From NCBI GenBank assembly GCA_002083525.1, contig LWDM01000004.1, positions 1 to 54,430 of the forward strand: a stretch of 54,430 nt of DNA, written 5' to 3'. Below, in pieces: positions 39,108-48,180 of this stretch. How positions within the stretch are numbered: the first letter of the stretch is position 1; each line of letters starts with the position of its first letter. A program made the translations under genes and the position numbers. The DNA comes from Proteobacteria bacterium SG_bin9. GTDB lineage: Bacteria > Pseudomonadota > Alphaproteobacteria > Rhizobiales > Xanthobacteraceae. A model generated the notes under the pieces. That model saw only the letters and a program-made list of their open reading frames with translations, was not told the DNA's origin and did no database searches.

Positions 39108-40481
39108 ATGGCCAAAGAAACCGAAACCCTTGCTGCCTATGTGGCGGGTCTCACCTATGACGCGATCCCGACCGAAGTTCTGGAGCGCGCCAAGGTCCTG
39201 ACCCTCGATTTCCTCGGCAGCGCGGTGCGGGCACGCAGCGAAGCGGACTCGACGCCGTCGATCCTGGCGATGCTCGCGGCGCTCGGCCTCGACGGCAAGG
39301 GCGAGGCCACCGTCTTTGGCGATACGAAAACCTACACGCCGGCTGTTGCCGCACTGGTCAACGGCGCACTCGGCCACTCGCTCGACTTCGACGACACGCA
39401 TGCGGACTCCTCGCTGCATCCGAGCGCTCCCGTGGTCCCCGCCGCATTCGCCGTCGGCGAGATCGTCAACGCCTCGGGCCGCGATGTGCTCACCGCCATT
39501 GTCGCCGGTTATGAAGTCTGCTGCCGTCTCGGCAATGCCCTCGATCCGACCTCGCACTACGCCAAAGGCTTTCATCCGACCGCGACCGCCGGCACGTTCG
39601 GCGCCGCCGCCGCCGCCGCGAAACTCTACAAGCTCTCCGCGGAGCAAATCGTCTCGGCGTTCGGCGTCTCCGGCAGTCAGGCCGCCGGCTCGCTGCAGTT
39701 CCTGCTCAACGGCGCCTGGAACAAGCGCTATCAGGTCGGCGCAGCCGCAATGAACGGCGTCGTCGCCGCAACGCTCGCCAAGAATGGCTTTATCGGATCG
39801 AGCGACGCGGTCGAAGGCAAGCACGGCCTCCTCGTCGGCTACAGCGACAACGCACATCCGGAAAAAGCGACCGCCGGTCTCGGCACCGTCTATGAGACGC
39901 TGAAGGTCGGCATCAAGCCGTATCCGAGCTGCCGCTACACCCACGCGGCGATCGACGCGCTGATCGCCATGCGTCGCGATCACAACCTGACGCCGGAGAA
40001 TATCCAGAAGGTCGAGATCGGTCTGCACCGCAACGGCATCACGCTCACCGGTGACGCCTCGACCAAGCGCCGGCCGAAAAACGTGGTCGGCGGTCAGTTC
40101 TCGATGTTCTTCACCGGCGCGGTCGCGCTCGATCAGGGCTCGTTCGGCTGGGACGACTACAAGCGACTGAACGATCCGGACCTGCTCGCACTCTCGGACA
40201 AGATCGAGGTGGTGCAGGACGAACGTCTCGAAGGCCGCACGCATCCCTTCGGGGCGCGCGTGACAGTGAAGACGCTCGACGGTACGCATGAGCGGCTGCA
40301 CGACGATCCGTCGGGTGAGCCGGCCTCGTTCCCGGCGAACACGGCGATGCAGCAGAAGTTCCTGCAACTCGCGAAGCCCGTGCTCGGCCATCGCGCCGCG
40401 AGCTTTGCCGAAGCCATTCTCGGCATCGACAAGCTCGATCAGGTGCGGCTCGCCGCGGGACTTGGACGCCCCGCAGCGTAA
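39108..40481 (+). CDS. MmgE/PrpD family protein
   Basis: A 457-residue protein of the 2-methylcitrate dehydratase/aconitate decarboxylase superfamily. Landmarks are NGALGHSLDFDDTHADSSLH (residues 83-102) in the active-site cleft, GFHPTATAGTFGAAAAA, and KPYPSCRYTHAAIDALI. Members dehydrate or decarboxylate tricarboxylic-type acids or epimerise other compounds; without the prp operon, propionate catabolism is not supported. Its stop directly abuts the stop of the convergent SDR gene, with no base between them, so there is no room for a terminator between the two. Confidence 0.9.
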   Translation: MAKETETLAAYVAGLTYDAIPTEVLERAKVLTLDFLGSAVRARSEADSTPSILAMLAALGLDGKGEATVFGDTKTYTPAVAALVNGALGHSLDFDDTHADSSLHPSAPVVPAAFAVGEIVNASGRDVLTAIVAGYEVCCRLGNALDPTSHYAKGFHPTATAGTFGAAAAAAKLYKLSAEQIVSAFGVSGSQAAGSLQFLLNGAWNKRYQVGAAAMNGVVAATLAKNGFIGSSDAVEGKHGLLVGYSDNAHPEKATAGLGTVYETLKVGIKPYPSCRYTHAAIDALIAMRRDHNLTPENIQKVEIGLHRNGITLTGDASTKRRPKNVVGGQFSMFFTGAVALDQGSFGWDDYKRLNDPDLLALSDKIEVVQDERLEGRTHPFGARVTVKTLDGTHERLHDDPSGEPASFPANTAMQQKFLQLAKPVLGHRAASFAEAILGIDKLDQVRLAAGLGRPAA

Positions 40482-41261
40482 CTAGAAAGCGGTATACCCG
40501 CCGTCGATCACGAAGCAGTCGGTCGTATGATACGACGACGCGCCGCTCATCAGATAAACCGCGATGCCGCCGAAGTCCGACGGCTCGCCGAAGCGCCGCA
40601 CCGGAATGCGCGGCATCACGTTGTCGACGAACTTCTCATTCGCCATGATGCCCGCGGTCATGTCGCTCTTGATCCAGCCCGGCAGAATCGCATTCGCGGT
40701 GACGCCGTGACGCGCGAGTTCGACGCCGAGGGCGCGGCACAGTGCGTTGAGCGACGCTTTCGTCGCGGCATAGTGCTCGTTGCGCGCGGTGCCGTAGAGC
40801 GACGCGAGACTTGAGGTCGCGACCAGCCGTCCGAACTTGTCGCCCTTCGCCGACCGCTCGGTCATATGACGCGCCGCCGCCTGAAATGCATGAAAGACGC
40901 CGTCGAGGTTGGTCGCGAACATCTTGCGCCATTCTTCTTCGGTGCGCTCGATGAACGAGCGGCGGCCGCCGCCGCCGATACCGGCGTTCGCGAAGCACCC
41001 GTCGACGCGGCCGAATTTGTCGAGCGTCTTCGCCATCGCAGCGTTGACCGACGCTGCATCCGTCACATCGCAGATCACGCTGTCGGCCTTGCCGCCGGCC
41101 TTGACGATGCCTTCGACCGACGCCTTGTTCTTGTCGGCGTTGCGGCCCCAGATCGAGACAGCGCAACCTTGCGCTGCCAGCGCCTGCGCGATGCCGAGCC
41201 CGATGCCGCCGTTACCGCCGGTGATGACCGCGACGCGGCCGTTCAGATCGAACATGCTCAT
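40482..41261 (-). CDS. Short-chain dehydrogenase/reductase
   Basis: A 259-residue classical SDR. The NAD(P)-binding motif is TGGNGGIGLGIA, with the acidic/basic switch WGRNADKNK suggesting NADP preference; the NAG motif is FANAGIGGGG and the catalytic triad is Ser (ATSSLASLYG), Tyr and Lys (YAATKAS). The ATG at 41261 follows AGGGAG by eight bases and fits the family start better than a start three codons upstream. Likely reduces or oxidises a hydroxyl/keto group of a small molecule. Preceded by twin palindromic repeats that separate it from the divergent enoyl-CoA hydratase gene. Confidence 0.92.
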   Translation of the reverse strand: MSMFDLNGRVAVITGGNGGIGLGIAQALAAQGCAVSIWGRNADKNKASVEGIVKAGGKADSVICDVTDAASVNAAMAKTLDKFGRVDGCFANAGIGGGGRRSFIERTEEEWRKMFATNLDGVFHAFQAAARHMTERSAKGDKFGRLVATSSLASLYGTARNEHYAATKASLNALCRALGVELARHGVTANAILPGWIKSDMTAGIMANEKFVDNVMPRIPVRRFGEPSDFGGIAVYLMSGASSYHTTDCFVIDGGYTAF

Positions 41262-41329
41262 CAAGTACACTCCCTGTTTTCTTATGACGCTCGTCTTTTA
41301 TCGCTTGTTTTATCTCTTGCCATTTCGCT

Positions 41330-41405
41330 CTAGTGGTCCAATTCTAACATTCGCTCACCGTTGCAGCGATTGCTCATGCGAATGTTAGAATTAAAGGACC
41401 ACTAG
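41330..41405. repeat. Palindromic repeat, first of a pair
   Basis: CTAGTGGTCC with ATTCTAACATTCGC (41330-41354) is mirrored by GCGAATGTTAGAAT and GGACCACTAG (41378-41405), giving a 25-base-pair imperfect stem with a 23-base middle. The ends are CTAGTGG/CCACTAG, as in the adjacent copy. It lies between the divergent SDR and enoyl-CoA hydratase genes. Confidence 0.88.
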
Positions 41406-41417
41406 CGAACAATATTT

Positions 41418-41495
41418 CTAGTGGAGCTTGGATTTGACATTCGCATTGCGAACTTGCGGATGCGTGTGTTGCGAATGTCAAATCCACTCCACTAG
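41418..41495. repeat. Palindromic repeat, second of the pair
   Basis: CTAGTGGAGCTTGGATTTGA with CATTCGC at the left is mirrored by GCGAATGTCAAATCCACTCC with ACTAG at the right (41418-41495). It shares the outer CTAGTGG and the (T/G)ACATTCGC core with the first copy but differs between them, so the two copies are diverged members of one family lying 12 bases apart. Confidence 0.88.
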
Positions 41496-41601
41496 CAAAC
41501 ATTCAGTTACGCCGTCTGAAAACGCAACCGCACCCAGTTCCGCTAGGCGATACTGACCGCGGCGGATGCATGCAAAACCCGGCAAGAAACGAGAGGAAAC
41601 C

Positions 41602-42393
41602 ATGCAGTTCAAACACGTCACGCTGGAGATCAACGATCTCGTCGCCGTGCTGAAGCTCGATCATCAGGAGGTGATGAACGCCGTGTCGATGGACATGCTC
41701 GGCGGTCTCGCCGAAGCGCTCGATGCCATCGACGACAAGCGCGACGAGGTGCGCTGCGTGGTGCTGACCGGCGCGGGCCGCGCGTTTTGCACCGGGGCCA
41801 ACCTGCAGGGCCGTAACCAGCAGACCTCGAAGCGCAGCAACGCCGGCCAGGCGCTCGAGGTCGGCTTCCATCCGTTCCTGCGCCGTCTGCGCAACCTGCA
41901 CTGCCCGTTGATCACCGCCGTCAACGGCCCGGCAGCCGGCGCCGGCATGAGCTTCGCGCTGATGGGCGACATGATCCTCTGCGCTAAATCGTCGTATTTC
42001 CTGCAGGCGTTCCGCCGCATCGGCCTCGTGCCGGATTGCGGATCGACCTGGCTGTTGCCGCGCATGATCGGCAAGGCGCGCGCGATCGAGCTATCACTCA
42101 TGGGCGAACGTCTCCCCGCCGAGACGGCACTCGCCTGGGGACTCGTCAACAAGGTCCATGACGACGTGGCGCTGATGGATGAAGCGATGAAGCTCGCGAA
42201 GGACCTCGCCAACGGCCCAACGATCGCGCTGACGCAAATCCGCAAGCTCTACTGGGAGAGCCCGGACAATTCGTTCGAAGAACAGCTCAACATGGAATAC
42301 CAGTGCCAGCGCATCGCCGGTGCGGCGAGCGATTTCAAGGAAGGCGTCACCGCGTTCCTTGAAAAGCGCCCGGCGAAGTTCACTGGCAAGTAA
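41602..42393 (+). CDS. Enoyl-CoA hydratase/isomerase family protein
   Basis: A 263-residue crotonase-fold protein. The oxyanion-hole segments are GAGRAFCTGANLQGR (about 57-71) and PAAGAGMSFALMGDMILC (110-127); LVPDCGSTWLLPRMIG carries the region that in hydratases holds the second glutamate, here replaced by Asp-Cys, so activity may be isomerase-like. The ATG at 41602 follows GAGAGGAAACC; upstream codons are not conserved. It ends before a clear bidirectional terminator. CoA-ester substrate unknown; likely part of fatty- or aromatic-acid breakdown. Confidence 0.9.
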   Translation: MQFKHVTLEINDLVAVLKLDHQEVMNAVSMDMLGGLAEALDAIDDKRDEVRCVVLTGAGRAFCTGANLQGRNQQTSKRSNAGQALEVGFHPFLRRLRNLHCPLITAVNGPAAGAGMSFALMGDMILCAKSSYFLQAFRRIGLVPDCGSTWLLPRMIGKARAIELSLMGERLPAETALAWGLVNKVHDDVALMDEAMKLAKDLANGPTIALTQIRKLYWESPDNSFEEQLNMEYQCQRIAGAASDFKEGVTAFLEKRPAKFTGK

Positions 42394-42412
42394 GCACTCG
42401 CATCACACAAAC

Positions 42413-42440
42413 AAAAAGCCGCGCATCAGCGCGGCTTTTT
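42413..42440. terminator. Bidirectional Rho-independent terminator
   Basis: AAAAAGCCGCGC, loop ATCA, GCGCGGCTTTTT form a perfect hairpin ending in T on both strands. It serves the enoyl-CoA hydratase gene on one side and the convergent hypothetical gene on the other. Confidence 0.9.
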
Positions 42441-42463
42441 CGTTTCAACGATCGGACGACGTA

Positions 42464-42790
42464 TCAGGCCGCGCCGCTCATATAGGTCTCGCGGCGGCCG
42501 ATCATGCGCTCAGCAGCGTTCTTCGCGTCAGCCTTGGTCGGCGTCGCGCACGTGCGATACTCGAGCTCCGGCAGCGCCTCGTCCTTGCGCGAGAACCACG
42601 AACTCAGCTTGCCGGCGCGCGACGGCAACTGCGCCAGCGCGATCGCGATATTGTCGACCGCATCGAATGCGAACAGCTGCCCCGACTGCGCGTAGCGGAC
42701 TTCGAAAAGCCCCGGCCCGATCGGCGCCTCGATATTTTCTCCGCGCGCGATGCTCGGAAAACGCTTCCACTCCCCCCACCCGGAAATCAT
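42464..42790 (-). CDS. Hypothetical protein
   Basis: A 108-residue protein I cannot assign. It begins MISGWGEWKRFPSIARGENI and continues with PIGPGLFEVRYAQSGQLFAF, which loosely resembles the first strand pair of GIY-YIG nucleases (G-x-Y-x-I-R), but the catalytic arginine helix is not evident. A Cys-containing stretch EYRTCATPTKADAKNAAERM closes the protein. There is no signal peptide. It is convergent with the enoyl-CoA hydratase gene and shares its terminator. Composition is like the surrounding chromosome, supporting a real gene. Confidence 0.6.
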   Translation of the reverse strand: MISGWGEWKRFPSIARGENIEAPIGPGLFEVRYAQSGQLFAFDAVDNIAIALAQLPSRAGKLSSWFSRKDEALPELEYRTCATPTKADAKNAAERMIGRRETYMSGAA

Positions 42791-43072
42791 CTCGTGTCCC
42801 TCTTCAAACCAGTTCTTGAATCAGCGCCCGCCCGTCACTGTGGCGAAACCACCAGTGATTCGTGGCAAATTGTGTCTGAGGTGCTGGATCATTCCAAAAT
42901 CTGGCTGTGGATATGGCTGTGAATAGCCCGTTTTGCAAGGCAGAACGCGATCACGCCTCGCGAAACAATGGGTAGCACGGCACCATCATGCCCCATTGCC
43001 TGCCAAGCATTTCCTGCGCAACACTTCGCAAATCGAATACCAGTTAAGATAAATCGGCAGGGATGGTTCCGG

Positions 43073-44266
43073 ATGTCTGCGCAGCGAAGCGTCGATTCAT
43101 CTCTTGATGCGGTCTTGAGCCAGGCGTGCGAGGAGCGTTTGGCGGGCGTGGTCGCCATAGCCGCGACCGGCAGCGAGGTCGTCTACCAAGGCAGCGCGGG
43201 TAAACGCGACCTCGGCAAAGACGCGGCGATGTCTCTCGATAGCGTGTTCTGGATCGCCTCCATGACCAAAGCGGTCACTGGCGCGGCAGCGATGCAGCTT
43301 GTCGAGCAGGGCAAGCTCTCCCTCGACGATCCGATCGACAAGATCCTGCCCGACCTCGCCAAGCCGCAGGTGCTGGATGGTTTCGATGCCGACGGTGAGC
43401 CGAAATTGCGGCCCGCCACGCGGCCGATCACGCTGCGGCAACTGCTCACCCACACGTCCGGCTTCTGCTACGACATGTGGAATGCCGACATCGGCCGCTA
43501 TCGCGAAAAGGCCGGCTTGCCTGCGCTTGGCGGTGCGCTTTATGCGGCGCTGCGCACACCACTCGTGACCGATCCCGGCACGCGCTGGGAATACTCGACC
43601 AGCATCGACTGGGCCGGCTTCGCCGTCGAGCAGGCGAGTGGCCAGCGTCTCGATACCTATCTGCACGAACACATCTTCGAGCCGCTCGGCATGACCGACA
43701 CGGGCTTCCGCATTCGCGACGATCAACGCAATCGTCTGGTGCGCGTGCACCGGCGCGGTGATGACGGAGCACTGACGCCAATCGACTTCGAGACGCAGCA
43801 GGCGCCGGAATGCTTCATGGGCGGCGGCGGGCTCTATGGCACCGCCAGCGACTACATCCGCTTCACGCAGATGATCCTCAACAAAGGCCGCGCCAACGGC
43901 GAGCAGGTGCTGAAGCCCGAAACGGTCGCGCTGATGGCGCAGAACCACATCGGCGATCTCGTCACGTCGAAGATGTCGACCTATGCGCCGCTGCTCAGCA
44001 ACGACTTCGATCCCTATCCGCAGATGGCGAAGAAGTGGGGTCTCAGCTTCCTGATCAACACGGAAACGACGCCGGAGGGCCGCAGCGCCGGAAGCCTCGC
44101 CTGGGCAGGCCTCGCCAACACCTATTACTGGATCGATCCCGCGCGCGATATGTCGGGTGTGATCATGATGCAGGTGCTGCCGTTCGCAGACCGTGCGTGT
44201 CTCGACACCTACGCCGCGTTCGAGCGCGGCGTGTACGACATGATCGGCGCAACCAAAGCTGCTTAA
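43073..44266 (+). CDS. Serine beta-lactamase-like hydrolase/esterase
   Basis: A 397-residue class-C-type serine hydrolase. The nucleophile box is SMTK (S-x-x-K, in WIASMTKAVTGAAAMQLVEQ), the second box has Tyr in RWEYSTSIDWAGF, and the third reads AWAG where penicillin-binding relatives have KTG. Such proteins are usually esterases, not true beta-lactamases. No signal peptide is present with the ATG at 43073, so it is probably cytosolic. Longer starts only add non-conserved residues. Its stop overlaps that of the convergent kinase gene by three bases. Confidence 0.88.
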   Translation: MSAQRSVDSSLDAVLSQACEERLAGVVAIAATGSEVVYQGSAGKRDLGKDAAMSLDSVFWIASMTKAVTGAAAMQLVEQGKLSLDDPIDKILPDLAKPQVLDGFDADGEPKLRPATRPITLRQLLTHTSGFCYDMWNADIGRYREKAGLPALGGALYAALRTPLVTDPGTRWEYSTSIDWAGFAVEQASGQRLDTYLHEHIFEPLGMTDTGFRIRDDQRNRLVRVHRRGDDGALTPIDFETQQAPECFMGGGGLYGTASDYIRFTQMILNKGRANGEQVLKPETVALMAQNHIGDLVTSKMSTYAPLLSNDFDPYPQMAKKWGLSFLINTETTPEGRSAGSLAWAGLANTYYWIDPARDMSGVIMMQVLPFADRACLDTYAAFERGVYDMIGATKAA

Positions 44267-45264
44267 CCCAGCAGGCCCTTCTGCTTCGCCAGCGCATTCA
44301 GCGACCCCTGCGGCCGCGCGCCGATGTGCTGGATGACTTCAGCAGCGGCAAGGCAACCGAGTTCGCCCGCGCGCTTGTGGCCTGCGTTGATCGCGAGGCC
44401 GTAGAGGAAGCCGGCCGCGAACAGATCGCCGGCGCCGGTCGTGTCGACCAGCTCCTTGATCGGCGAGGCCGCCACTTCCGTCACCGTCGCCTTGTCGACG
44501 ACGATACAGCCCTTCTCGCTGCGCGTCACCGCCGCGAGCTTCGCGTCGCTGCGCAGCTGCTTCAGCGCCGCGTCGAAATCGTTGCTCTCGTAGAGCGACA
44601 GCAGCTCGGCTTCGTTCGCGAACACGATATCGACCGTGCCGCCGCGAATGAGATCGAGAAACTCGCTGCGATAACGGCCGATGCAGAACGCGTCCGACAG
44701 CGTCAGTGCAACCTGACGCTTGGCGCCGTGCGCGATCTTCGAGGCCTTGACGAAGGCTTCCTTGGCGTCCTTCGGATCCCACAGATAACCTTCGAGATAT
44801 GTCACCGCCGCATCCGCGATCTGCGTCTCGTCGATGTCGGCGGGCGAGAGATTCTGCGCCGCCCCGAGATACGTGTTCATGGTGCGCTCGCCGTCCGGCG
44901 TCACCAGAATGTACGAGCACGCGGTCGCCGGGCCGTCGGTCGCGATCGGCGTCGTGAACGTCACGTTCGCCGCGCGAATGTCGTGCGCATAGAAATCGCC
45001 GATCTGGTCGTTCTTGACCTTGCCCACATACGCTGCCCGCCCGCCGAACGACGCGACGCCGACGATGGTATTTGCCGCCGAGCCGCCCGAGCATTCGGTC
45101 GCGGGGCCCATAGCGTCATAGATCGCCTTCGCCCGCGCCTCGTCGATCAGGCTCATGGAGCCCTTCGCCATGCCCTGCGCAGTGAGGAAGCCGTCGTCGG
45201 TGCGGGCCAGAATGTCGAGAATGGCGTTGCCGATGCCCAGAACGTCGTATTTGGCTGTGGTCAT
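44263..45264 (-). CDS. PfkB-family kinase, probably adenosine kinase
   Basis: A 333-residue ribokinase-fold enzyme. N-terminal substrate region YDVLGIGNAILDILARTDDG, the GGSAANT turn (ECSGGSAANTIVGVASFGGR) and the C-terminal anion-hole/catalytic motif DTTGAGDLFAAGFLYG with the base Asp are all present. The pattern with GNAxLD and the long NTYLGAAQNLSPADI insertion is typical of alphaproteobacterial adenosine kinases, which phosphorylate adenosine to AMP; another ribofuranosyl substrate is possible. The ATG at 45264 is used. It is divergent from murJ. Confidence 0.9.
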   Translation of the reverse strand: MTTAKYDVLGIGNAILDILARTDDGFLTAQGMAKGSMSLIDEARAKAIYDAMGPATECSGGSAANTIVGVASFGGRAAYVGKVKNDQIGDFYAHDIRAANVTFTTPIATDGPATACSYILVTPDGERTMNTYLGAAQNLSPADIDETQIADAAVTYLEGYLWDPKDAKEAFVKASKIAHGAKRQVALTLSDAFCIGRYRSEFLDLIRGGTVDIVFANEAELLSLYESNDFDAALKQLRSDAKLAAVTRSEKGCIVVDKATVTEVAASPIKELVDTTGAGDLFAAGFLYGLAINAGHKRAGELGCLAAAEVIQHIGARPQGSLNALAKQKGLLG

Positions 45265-45403
45265 TAACAATAATCCCGTTACGGCGGCGGATGTGCTTGG
45301 CGGCCGGGCATTTCGCGCCCCTGCAAGGGCCAGCCTCGTGTAAGATGCCGCGACCTACACGATCCCTCGGCTATCAGCAAGTTCACGGCCCACTCGCTGC
45401 CCA

Positions 45404-46957
45404 ATGATCCGCCACATCCTCACCGTTTCGACCGGCACGCTGACGTCGCGCATTCTCGGCTTTGTCCGCGATGCACTGATCGCGGCGTTGCTCGGTGCGG
45501 GCTGGATCGCTGACGCCTTTCTGGTTGCGTTTCAGTTCATCAATGTGGCGCGGCGCATGCTCACCGAGGGCGCGCTGAACGCGGCGCTGGTGCCCGGCTT
45601 CCTCAGCGTGCGCGATGCCGAAGGCGAAGCGGCCGCCAAAGCCTACGCCGGCCGCGTGCTCGGCAGCGTGACGCTGGTGCTGATCGTGATCGGCTTCGCG
45701 CTCGCATTGTTCATGCCGCAGATGATCGCGCTGCTGGCGCCAGGCTTCAGGGGACCGTCGTTGCAGGCGGCGATCGATAACGCGCGGCTGATGCTGCCCT
45801 ACTTCGCTTTCGTCGGTCCGGCGACCGTGATGATGGGCGTGCTCAATGCCGGCCATCGCTTCGTGCTCACCGCATTCTCGCCGGTACTGTTCAACATCGT
45901 GATGATCTGCACCATTGGCGTGCTGCTGGTGTGGCAGCACGAGCCATCCTGGTCGGCGACCGCGATGGCGGGCGCCGTCGGCGTCGCCGGCTGCCTGCAG
46001 ATGCTGATCCTCATACAACGCCGCCCTTATCGCGACGGCATCGCAACACCCGTGCGCGTCTCGTTCGATCCGCAGATCCGCGCCTTCTTTCGCAAAGCGA
46101 CGCCCGGCATGCTGGCGAATTCCGGCCCGCAGTTTCTCATCGTCGCCGGCGCGATCATGGCCTCGTCGTCGCCCGCTGCCGTGTCGTGGCTCTACTTCGC
46201 CAACCGCCTGATCGAATTGCCGCTCGGCGTCGTCGGCGTGGCCATGGGCACCGTGCTGGTGCCTGAACTCTCGCGAGCGATCCGCAACGACGATCGCGCG
46301 GCGATGGTCAGCGCCGAATCGCGCGGCCTCGAACTCGCGGTCGCACTCGCGCTCCCGGCAACGCTCGGCCTGATGATCCTGTCGCAGCCGATTGTCCGCA
46401 TCCTGTTCGAGCATGGCGCATTCACGCCGGCCGACACGATCGCGACGGCGCAGGCGCTAGTGCTGCTCGCCGCCGGCCTGCCCGCGCATGTGCTCACCAA
46501 GACGCTGTCGCCGGCGTTCTTCGCGCGCGAGGACACGAAGACGCCGCTGGTCGCGACACTGAGCGGCCTCGCCGCCGCGGTGATCGCCGGCCTCGTGATC
46601 GGCCGCGCGGCCGGCGCCAATGGCGTCGCGGCGAGCATCGCCATCGGCGCCTGGGTCTGCGCGATCATCCTGCTCGTGCGCGGCGCGATGACCTTCGGCT
46701 TCTCGCTCGACGAACTCGCCATCCGCCGCCTGCCCCGCATCGTGCTGTGCGCGGCAGCGATGGGCGCGATGCTGTACCTCGCCTCAACCTTCGTCATGCC
46801 GGTGATGGCCGCGGCCGGCTTCATGGCCCAGGTCACCATCGTCGGCGGGCTGATCGCGGCCTGCGTCTCGTTCTACGGGCTGCTGCTCGACCTCTTCGGG
46901 ATCGTCAGCTGGGGCAGGGCCATCGACAACCTGCGCGACGGCGGATCGCGCACCTGA
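45404..46957 (+). CDS. murJ: Lipid II flippase MurJ
   Basis: A 517-residue MviN/MurJ protein with 14 predicted transmembrane helices. The N terminus RHILTVSTGTLTSRILGFVR with following DALIAALLG is the family start, and GAGWIADAFLVAFQFINVAR carries the charged residues lining the central cavity; a late landmark is RIVLCAAAMGAMLYLASTFV. It moves lipid II to the periplasmic side for peptidoglycan synthesis. It is followed after 61 bases by trpS on the same strand, an order I recall from other Hyphomicrobiales. Confidence 0.95.
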   Translation: MIRHILTVSTGTLTSRILGFVRDALIAALLGAGWIADAFLVAFQFINVARRMLTEGALNAALVPGFLSVRDAEGEAAAKAYAGRVLGSVTLVLIVIGFALALFMPQMIALLAPGFRGPSLQAAIDNARLMLPYFAFVGPATVMMGVLNAGHRFVLTAFSPVLFNIVMICTIGVLLVWQHEPSWSATAMAGAVGVAGCLQMLILIQRRPYRDGIATPVRVSFDPQIRAFFRKATPGMLANSGPQFLIVAGAIMASSSPAAVSWLYFANRLIELPLGVVGVAMGTVLVPELSRAIRNDDRAAMVSAESRGLELAVALALPATLGLMILSQPIVRILFEHGAFTPADTIATAQALVLLAAGLPAHVLTKTLSPAFFAREDTKTPLVATLSGLAAAVIAGLVIGRAAGANGVAASIAIGAWVCAIILLVRGAMTFGFSLDELAIRRLPRIVLCAAAMGAMLYLASTFVMPVMAAAGFMAQVTIVGGLIAACVSFYGLLLDLFGIVSWGRAIDNLRDGGSRT

Positions 46958-47018
46958 TTGGACTTGACGGTCCACCACCCACACTGGCAAACGACGCCGC
47001 AGAACGGGAACCACGACT

Positions 47019-48068
47019 ATGCCGGCCACTGAACGGGTTTTTTCGGGCGTCCAGCCGACGGGCAATCTGCATCTCGGCAATTACCTCGGCGCCATCGTCA
47101 ATTTCGTGAAGATGCAGGAAAACTACAACTGCATCTACTGCGTCGTCGATCTGCACGCGATCACGGTGCCCGTCGATGTGTGGGGCGGCCCGGCCGAACT
47201 CGCGCGCTGCACGCGTGAGGTGACGGCAGCGTTCATTGCGGCCGGCATCGACCCGAAGAAGAACATCATCTTCAACCAGAGCCAGGTCGCGGAGCATTCC
47301 GAGCTGACGTGGATCTTCAACTGCGTCGCCCGCCTCGGCTGGTTGAACCGCATGACCCAGTTCAAGGAGAAGGCCGGCAAGGATCGCGAGAACGCGTCGG
47401 TCGGTCTCTACGATTATCCGGTGCTGATGGCGTCGGACATTCTCGTCTATCGCGCGACGCACGTTCCGGTCGGCGACGACCAGAAGCAGCACCTCGAACT
47501 GTCCCGCGACATCGCGCAGAAGTTCAACAACGACTTCTCCGATTCGATCAAGTCGCTCGGCCTCGATCCGACGTTCTTCCCGCTGCCGGAGCCGGTGATC
47601 ACCGGCCCTGCGACGCGCGTGATGTCGCTACGCGACGGCACCAAGAAGATGTCGAAGTCGGATGCGTCGGATTACTCGCGCATCAACCTCAACGACGATG
47701 CGGACACGATCGCGCAGAAGGTTAAGAAAGCGAAGACGGATCCGGAGCCGTTGCCGACCGAGGAAAAGGGTCTCGAGGCGCGCCCCGAGGCCGACAACCT
47801 CGTCGGCATCTATTCGGCGCTGTCCGGCACACCGAAAGCGGATGTGCTGCGCGAATTCGGTGGCGGCCAGTTCTCGAATTTCAAGAACAACCTGGTCGAT
47901 CTCGCTGTCGCCAAGCTCGGGCCGCTGGGTGCCGAGATGAAGCGGCTTGCCGCCGATCCGGGTTATGTCGATTCCGTTCTGATCGACGGATCGGCCCGCG
48001 CTCGCGCCATCGCAGCCGAAACCATGAGTTCGGTGAAGGACATCGTCGGCTTTATTCGCAAGCGCTGA
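47019..48068 (+). CDS. trpS: Tryptophanyl-tRNA synthetase
   Basis: A 349-residue class I synthetase. The HIGH-type box is TGNLHLGNYLGA near residue 12 and the KMSKS loop is KKMSKSDAS near 209; the tryptophan pocket segment CVVDLHAITVP is also present. It charges tRNA-Trp. The length is normal and all catalytic parts are intact. It is probably co-transcribed with murJ and followed by a stress-protein gene. Confidence 0.97.
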   Translation: MPATERVFSGVQPTGNLHLGNYLGAIVNFVKMQENYNCIYCVVDLHAITVPVDVWGGPAELARCTREVTAAFIAAGIDPKKNIIFNQSQVAEHSELTWIFNCVARLGWLNRMTQFKEKAGKDRENASVGLYDYPVLMASDILVYRATHVPVGDDQKQHLELSRDIAQKFNNDFSDSIKSLGLDPTFFPLPEPVITGPATRVMSLRDGTKKMSKSDASDYSRINLNDDADTIAQKVKKAKTDPEPLPTEEKGLEARPEADNLVGIYSALSGTPKADVLREFGGGQFSNFKNNLVDLAVAKLGPLGAEMKRLAADPGYVDSVLIDGSARARAIAAETMSSVKDIVGFIRKR

Positions 48069-48180
48069 CGAGCGATTCTTCATTTCGCCACAACCGGCGT
48101 GATACGGGTTCCCGCGTTCTCGCCGCTTGTCGGCGGCCGCCGCGCCATGGCAGCATGGCTCTGCAAGCATCGGGACCTGC

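Noticed and set aside
39108..41261. Propionate (prp) operon
   Set aside because: Only a PrpD-superfamily gene is present; prpB, prpC and prpR are absent and the neighbour is a convergent SDR.
43073..44266. True beta-lactamase resistance gene
   Set aside because: No signal peptide and AWAG in place of KTG; esterase-type relatives are far more common.
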